From an uncultured Prochlorococcus sp. (GTDB lineage Bacteria > Cyanobacteriota > Cyanobacteriia > PCC-6307 > Cyanobiaceae), in the NCBI GenBank assembly GCA_902521995.1, contig CABYTO010000010.1, forward strand, positions 1 to 60,381: 60,381 bases of DNA, written 5' to 3'. The notes under the pieces were generated by a model, which saw nothing but the letters and a program-made list of their open reading frames with translations, was not told the DNA's origin and made no database searches. A program made the position numbers and the translations under genes. How positions within the stretch are numbered: the first letter of the stretch is position 1; the number at the start of each line of letters is the position of its first letter. This document shows, piece after piece, positions 56,066 through 60,381 of this stretch.

Positions 56066-56166
56066 TGGAATTAATACACCAGATTTTTCCTACTTGGCAT
56101 ATTTACTTGGATATGTTTTTGGTAGGCTTTGCAACTTACGGTTTTCTGAGAATTAAGAAAAAATAA
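56065..56166 (+). CDS. 33-aa membrane microprotein
   Basis: Begins MELIHQIFPTWHIYLDMFLV, ends YGFLRIKKK. Its ATG overlaps the TAA of the ligase-like gene (TAATG), implying translational coupling. One possible membrane helix with a basic tail. Confidence 0.48.
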   Translation: MELIHQIFPTWHIYLDMFLVGFATYGFLRIKKK

Positions 56167-56187
56167 ATACTAAATAAAGTTTTTAAA

Positions 56188-56340
56188 TCATCTTTGGTCC
56201 TTAAGCATGGATTTAAGTTGTTCGCTATCTAATTGTTCAAGATAACTTCTCATTGCCAACCAAGATCTTCTGCTTTCTAACTTTCCACTTTGCTTAAATA
56301 AATTTGCGGAAACTTGATCTATTAATTCTTTATGGGTCAT
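56188..56340 (-). CDS. Small helical hypothetical protein
   Basis: 50 aa from the ATG at 56340 (MTHKELIDQVSANLFKQSGK, then RRSWLAMRSYLEQLDSEQ). It overlaps the upstream 46-aa gene by 11 bp; a longer start exists but would overlap far more. Charged and helical. No family recognised. Confidence 0.5.
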   Translation of the reverse strand: MTHKELIDQVSANLFKQSGKLESRRSWLAMRSYLEQLDSEQLKSMLKDQR

Positions 56341-56470
56341 ATTTATATCCTTCATCAAGTTCAATGACAACACCATTAAAAAATTCTGCTAATAATTTTG
56401 ATGGGTCTTGTATAGATATCTTTCTATCTGCTTTTGATAGTTTCTTTTTGATTGGATTTAAGTTAGTCAT
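56330..56470 (-). CDS. Small hypothetical protein
   Basis: 46 aa beginning MTNLNPIKKKLSKADRKISI, then IQDPSKLLAEFFNGVVIE. Its ATG overlaps the stop of the DUF1651 gene and its end overlaps the next small gene, so the three are translated as an overlapping chain. Confidence 0.55.
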   Translation of the reverse strand: MTNLNPIKKKLSKADRKISIQDPSKLLAEFFNGVVIELDEGYKYDP

Positions 56471-56766
56471 ACTGATTCAGGTAATTCAAGTTCTTCAAAA
56501 GTCCAACCTTCTAATTGAAGGTCATGCCATTTATCCCAAGCATTATCCAAATACATTTGAGTGGATGATTTAATTGCCATTGGCTCACCAAGATCATTTG
56601 CATAATAAGTATGAGCAAAAATTCTCATACTATTTCTTGGAGATTTTTTATTCCTCGTAAATAAAATTAATCTGCTGCGGTCTGGGCTAAGCAACCAACC
56701 ACTTGGGGACTCATTACGATAACCGTAAGAAAAATTAGTCCAAACATTAGCTCCTCCTAAAGTCAT
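56467..56766 (-). CDS. DUF1651 family protein (paralogue 2)
   Basis: 99 aa (begins MTLGGANVWTNFSYGYRNES). Same family as the protein at 54031-54321, sharing PSGWL, the AHTYYANDLGEPMAIKSS core and WDKWHDLQLEGW. First gene of an overlapping three-gene unit (56188-56766). Upstream promoter resembles that of paralogue 1. Confidence 0.78.
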   Translation of the reverse strand: MTLGGANVWTNFSYGYRNESPSGWLLSPDRSRLILFTRNKKSPRNSMRIFAHTYYANDLGEPMAIKSSTQMYLDNAWDKWHDLQLEGWTFEELELPESV

Positions 56767-56791
56767 TACTTAGTAATACATGTGTACTATT

Positions 56792-56821
56792 AATATAAAT
56801 ACATTGGTAATGGATCGTCAA
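56792..56821 (-). promoter_or_regulatory. Promoter of DUF1651 paralogue 2
   Basis: Minus strand: TTGACG (56816-56821), 18-bp spacer, TATATT (56792-56797). Plus-strand TGTACTA at 56783-56789 matches the repeat near the first DUF1651 promoter, and AATACTTGACG is identical in both. Confidence 0.58.
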
Positions 56822-56903
56822 GTATTTTGGCAGTCAAATTGTTTATATTAATCGAGAATAAAAACAGCTCAATTATTCCAAAAAAATAAAATACCCACCA
56901 AAA

Positions 56904-56919
56904 GCCTGTTTTAGCAAGC
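56904..56919 (-). terminator. Weak terminator after the 6S RNA
   Basis: On the minus strand GCTTG-CTAAAA-CAGGC forms a 5-bp stem (one G-U pair) followed by TTTT. The plus-strand version has a C-A mismatch, so the signal belongs to the minus strand. Confidence 0.4.
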
Positions 56920-56930
56920 ATTTTGATAGG

Positions 56931-57110
56931 TAACACCGGATCCCCGTCAGTTCTCTGCTGCATCGACCTGGAAATGCCAGAAGAGGATTCAAAGTGGGCT
57001 TTCGTTTCCGATTACAAGATCGGTTTACTACCGCATCACGACAGTCTCCTCATGTCGAAAGAGAGTCAGATCAGAGCACATAAAGAAGAACTTAACCAAA
57101 GATCCAGTAA
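56931..57110 (-). ncRNA. ssaA: 6S RNA (SsaA)
   Basis: About 180-nt RNA of distinctly higher GC than its surroundings, directly downstream of purK, the known neighbour of cyanobacterial 6S RNA (Yfr7 in Prochlorococcus). The ends pair: 5' arm 57088-57109 with 3' arm 56934-56953, 20 bp with two single-base bulges, including six G-U pairs that would be A-C mismatches on the plus strand, so the minus strand is the RNA. Between lies a region with smaller hairpins (for example CCGAT/ATCGG and CGACA/TGTCG). 6S RNA mimics an open promoter and sequesters sigma70 RNA polymerase. The exact ends are estimates. Confidence 0.78.
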
Positions 57111-57130
57111 TGTAACTCTAACTTATTTTT

Positions 57131-58321
57131 TTATGCATTTGGAGATGGCCAAATGTCTCTTACCATAGTTAATAAAATTTGAGCTTCATCATATCTTTCT
57201 GAATGCGTTTTACCATTTAATAAAAATGTGATGTGAGCCATTTTTCTTCCCAGAATTTCGCGAGATTTGCCATAACAATGAATATTAGAATCCTCAATTT
57301 CAGATAACATTTTAATTCTGGTTTCCATTGAGATTGGGAAATTCTTTTTTAACCCCAGAAGATTTATCATAATTGCACCTTCACAATTCATTTTAATTTC
57401 AGGTGGCATTATCCCAGAAGAAATGCAAACATATTGATCAAACTGACTTGAAGTGCAAGCTTCAATAGAGAAATGAGCTGAGTTATGTGTTCTAGGAGCT
57501 ATTTCATTAATTAAAAGACCATTATCTCCATAGAAGAATTCAATAGCTAAAACTCCAACGTAATTAAGTTCATTGACTATTGAAGAGAAAATATTTATTG
57601 CAAATAAGTTCAAATCATATTCATTTGTTCCAGGTGCAAGAACCCAATCACAAACATGGTTTGATTGGAATGTCTCAACGATTGGAAAGAATCTTATCTT
57701 ACCGGTCCTATCTCTCGAACCAACAAGAGCCAGTTCTTTTTCATACTCTATCCATTCTTCTATTAACCATTCATTAGAACTATTCTCTGTTAAAAAAGAA
57801 TCTAAATCTTCTTTTGTCTTTATTTTTCTGTTCCCTTTGCCGTCATATCCACCTTTATTTGATTTTGCCATTAGAGGAAAAGTCCAATTATTGATTTCCT
57901 CATCCGAGAGATTTATAAAATCTTCAATACTTATCCATTTTGGGCAGGGAATATTCATTCTTTCTATTAATTTTTTTTGAGAAAACCTATCTACTAATGG
58001 CTTAATTGCATTAAGGCTTGGAACAAAAATATCTTTATTGTCAATTAAATTTAATTTATCAATTTTTATCCATTCATTTTCAAAAATTATTTTTTCACAC
58101 TCATTAATTAATGATTTATTACCTCTTATCTTTAAAGGATCAGCTTCAATGACATGATCTGCTTTTAAACCAGCAGGATCATCACAAGATTTTGTTTGCA
58201 CACATACTTCTAGATCTCTTTTTTTTGCTGCCTCGGTTAACATCAAAGCCAGTTGACCACCTCCAATTATTCCTAGGGAATAATTTTTCTTAATATCGTT
58301 TATATTTTTTTTAAAACTCAT
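57131..58321 (-). CDS. purK: PurK, N5-carboxyaminoimidazole ribonucleotide synthase
   Basis: ATP-grasp enzyme of purine biosynthesis that carboxylates AIR with bicarbonate. 396 aa. N-terminal NYSLGIIGGGQLALMLTEAA, then the ATP-grasp region with FPLMAKSNKGGYDGKGNRKI, and the metal/ATP-binding GLLINEIAPRTHNSAHFSIE with EACTSSQFDQY. Its stop is 21 bp from the 6S RNA 5' arm on the same strand, so purK transcription may run into ssaA. Divergent from aroB. Confidence 0.94.
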   Translation of the reverse strand: MSFKKNINDIKKNYSLGIIGGGQLALMLTEAAKKRDLEVCVQTKSCDDPAGLKADHVIEADPLKIRGNKSLINECEKIIFENEWIKIDKLNLIDNKDIFVPSLNAIKPLVDRFSQKKLIERMNIPCPKWISIEDFINLSDEEINNWTFPLMAKSNKGGYDGKGNRKIKTKEDLDSFLTENSSNEWLIEEWIEYEKELALVGSRDRTGKIRFFPIVETFQSNHVCDWVLAPGTNEYDLNLFAINIFSSIVNELNYVGVLAIEFFYGDNGLLINEIAPRTHNSAHFSIEACTSSQFDQYVCISSGIMPPEIKMNCEGAIMINLLGLKKNFPISMETRIKMLSEIEDSNIHCYGKSREILGRKMAHITFLLNGKTHSERYDEAQILLTMVRDIWPSPNA

Positions 58322-58446
58322 AGCATGATTTTATTACCATTTCTAATTCTTAACAACTGAATTTTTAAGGATCTAGAGCTTAGATTTTGCTAATATATAA
58401 AGTATTTAATCCCAAATATTTATAAATTTTAACTAGGTAATCAATT

Positions 58447-59538
58447 GTGAATAAGAGAAAAATAGTAGTCCCATTAGGTGATAAGTCATACGAAGTAACT
58501 CTAGAAGCAGGGATACTGAATAATATCAGCGAAGAACTCTTAAAAATTGGAATAACAAAGAAAAGAAAAATACTTGTGATTTCAAATGAAGAAATATCAA
58601 ATTTGTATGGAAAAAAATTTTTAAATAATTTAAAAGATAATAAGTTTCAAGCCAAAATGTTCCTTATCAGGGCTGGAGAATCATATAAAAACTTAAAAAC
58701 CTTGAGTGAAATATATGATGTAGCATTTGAATTTGGCTTAGATAGAAATTCAATAATTATTGCCCTTGGAGGAGGAATTGTTGGAGATGTAAGTGGTTTT
58801 GCTGCTGCGACTTGGCTAAGAGGTATCGAATATATTCAGATTCCAACAACATTACTATCAATGGTTGATTCATCTGTAGGAGGAAAAACAGGAGTAAATC
58901 ATCCAAAAGGTAAGAATTTAATTGGAGCTTTCAATCAACCTAAAGCAGTTTTTATTGATCCAGAAACTTTAAAAAGTTTGCCCAAAAGAGAATTTAGTGC
59001 AGGCATGGCCGAAGTAATAAAATACGGAGTAATAAGAGATAAAGAACTTTTCGAATACTTAGAAATTGAAAAAAACAAAAATGAACTTATAAATCTCAAA
59101 AATGAATATCTAATTAAAATAATTAATAGTTCAATTAAAACAAAGTCTCATGTTGTTTCTCAAGACGAACATGAAAATGGTGTTAGAGCAATATTGAATT
59201 ATGGTCATTCTTTTGGTCACGTTATTGAAAATTTATGTGGATACGGCAAATTTCTGCATGGTGAGGCAATATCAATTGGTATGAATATTGCGGGGGAAAT
59301 AGCAATTGAAAAAGGGTTATGGTCTAAAGAAGAATTAGAGAGACAGAAGAATCTTTTGAAGAGTTACGATCTACCTACCGAGATCCCCAAAATAAATAAA
59401 GAAGACGTTCTAACAATACTTATGGGCGATAAAAAAGTTCGTGATGGCAAAATGAGATTTATATTACCGAAAGAAATTGGTGCTGTTGATATATATGATG
59501 ACGTAGAAGATTCATTATTTTTAAAGTTTTTTTCTTAA
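58447..59538 (+). CDS. aroB: AroB, 3-dehydroquinate synthase
   Basis: 363 aa, NAD- and metal-dependent second step of the shikimate pathway. NAD-binding [22 protein letters not shown], substrate site [21 protein letters not shown], and metal ligands in [11 protein letters not shown] and [11 protein letters not shown]. Complete. The GTG at 58447 is the start giving [17 protein letters not shown]. Its stop overlaps the convergent MidA-type gene by 4 bp. Confidence 0.95.
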   Translation: MNKRKIVVPLGDKSYEVTLEAGILNNISEELLKIGITKKRKILVISNEEISNLYGKKFLNNLKDNKFQAKMFLIRAGESYKNLKTLSEIYDVAFEFGLDRNSIIIALGGGIVGDVSGFAAATWLRGIEYIQIPTTLLSMVDSSVGGKTGVNHPKGKNLIGAFNQPKAVFIDPETLKSLPKREFSAGMAEVIKYGVIRDKELFEYLEIEKNKNELINLKNEYLIKIINSSIKTKSHVVSQDEHENGVRAILNYGHSFGHVIENLCGYGKFLHGEAISIGMNIAGEIAIEKGLWSKEELERQKNLLKSYDLPTEIPKINKEDVLTILMGDKKVRDGKMRFILPKEIGAVDIYDDVEDSLFLKFFS

Positions 59539-60381
59539 CGCAAACAGTTTGAATTTATATTCATTTTCTTCTCATTAAACTTTTTAAAAACAAACCACTT
59601 AAAATCACCCAAACAAACAGGATCTACGAGTCTAAGTAATGCCTCTCTTCTTAAAAGAGCATTTGATAAATTCGCCTTAAATTCTTTCTGAATCCCATAA
59701 AGTCTTTCTGCCAATCCAAGCGCCAACAAAGCCTCTCCTTGTTTAATTATTCCATCAGTATTAAATCCAAGAGTCTCAGCATCATTAATTAAAGTTTCTA
59801 TGCACACATGAGATGTTAAATCGCAATTTCCAGGAGAATCTAGGACATTATTCTTCATTTTTTGATTTTCATAAGAAACTACCGTCCCATCAGAATTCTT
59901 AGAGTTATAGTATTTTTTAGCTTCTTTAGCGTAATCAATTATCAATAAAATACCATTATTAATTTTTTGATAAATAGCTTCTAACCATTTTGAGTTATCT
60001 AAATGCCATTCTGTCGTCCATCCTTCGAGAGCATCTTCAGGCGGAATAGTGATTCCCAACTCACTTTTAGCAATTTCAATACTTTTTCTCAATTCACTAG
60101 TAATTGGCATTTCATCAAAATATAATTTATGAGATTTTTTGTCTATAGAAACTGCTTGTCGTAGTAATTTTCCTTTTGAGAAGGTTATTCTCTCTACTGG
60201 CAAAGCATCCAAAACCTCATTTGCAAGAACTATTCCATTTATATTATTTTCCTCTACTTCTTCCAAACGTTTCCATAAAATATCAATGCCTAAGTTTAAA
60301 AATTCTTCCAATTTATTTTTTTGTTTTTCTATCATCCCTTCATTAGGCTCAATAATTACAAAAGAAATTCCTTCCAAAAAA
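59535..60381 (-). CDS. MidA-type SAM-dependent methyltransferase, cut by window edge
   Basis: At least 280 aa of a DUF185/MidA (NDUFAF7-like) arginine methyltransferase. The visible part includes [44 protein letters not shown] and the C-terminal [18 protein letters not shown]. The N-terminal third with the SAM-binding glycine loop lies beyond position 60381. In mitochondria the family methylates a complex I subunit; in bacteria the target is unknown. Convergent with aroB. Confidence 0.83.
   Translation of the reverse strand, partial: FLEGISFVIIEPNEGMIEKQKNKLEEFLNLGIDILWKRLEEVEENNINGIVLANEVLDALPVERITFSKGKLLRQAVSIDKKSHKLYFDEMPITSELRKSIEIAKSELGITIPPEDALEGWTTEWHLDNSKWLEAIYQKINNGILLIIDYAKEAKKYYNSKNSDGTVVSYENQKMKNNVLDSPGNCDLTSHVCIETLINDAETLGFNTDGIIKQGEALLALGLAERLYGIQKEFKANLSNALLRREALLRLVDPVCLGDFKWFVFKKFNEKKMNINSNCLR

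Noticed and set aside
56923..57168. Plus-strand 81-codon frame across the higher-GC island near purK
   Set aside because: The region forms the 6S RNA end-to-end stem on the opposite strand, and the frame runs into the purK 3' end; the protein has no recognisable features.

Overview
The window looks like a piece of a high-light-adapted Prochlorococcus chromosome (a streamlined marine picocyanobacterium). The DNA is very AT-rich and the genes are short and tightly packed. The gene set is cyanobacterial: chlP, petN, thf1/psb29, pcyA, ftsH, sipA, a high-light-inducible (Hli) protein, a DevABC-type exporter, ferredoxin sulfite reductase, and several families largely restricted to picocyanobacteria (DUF1651, the Trp-rich TIGR02450 family). 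These names rest on protein motifs and remembered family resemblance; no database search was possible.

Layout. 0-26 kb is mostly core housekeeping: lptB, DUF309 and typA; two M15 peptidases (VanY-like and VanX-like); chlP; glyS; sir; the rpsB-tsf-orf-recG run, with a pseudoknot-forming rpsB leader; a glycosyltransferase; the overlapping pcyA-devB-devC-devA operon; a tandem M16 peptidase pair; sipA; ftsH; clpP; thf1; petN. 26-30.6 kb is a field of tiny picocyanobacterial ORFs on both strands. 30.7-38.7 kb runs on the plus strand: a DUF2130 coiled-coil protein, a free-standing IF2-N-like domain protein, an orf with a C-terminal membrane helix, then a compact four-gene DNA repair cluster (beta-CASP nuclease Exo, ATP-dependent DNA ligase Lig, Lhr-Core helicase, metallophosphoesterase MPE). 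39-44.5 kb holds two start-less coding-like fragments, pstCAB preceded by a well-formed Pho box, an LptA/OstA-like protein, a c6-like cytochrome and a K+ channel. 44.5-57 kb is a second accessory field: small membrane proteins, a cluster of DnaA boxes in a gene-poor gap, an SDR, an Hli protein, two DUF1651 paralogues with matching promoters, and a stand-alone LigA-type adenylation domain. 57-60.4 kb returns to core genes: a 6S RNA directly downstream of purK, then aroB and a MidA-type methyltransferase cut by the window edge.

How the genes work together. Thylakoid protein maintenance is grouped (ftsH, clpP, thf1, petN; sipA feeds the NblS stress-signalling kinase). Bilin reduction (pcyA) is translationally coupled to an exporter. 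Phosphate uptake (pstCAB) appears to be under PhoB control. DNA repair is represented by recG, the Exo-Lig-Lhr-MPE cluster and the lone NAD-ligase adenylation domain. The most unusual signals are RNA-level: the rpsB pseudoknot, the 6S closing stem, and two very short transcripts that each carry a strong Shine-Dalgarno site, a micro-ORF and a terminator. One of these has 12 nt of perfect complementarity to the 16S rRNA 3' end.
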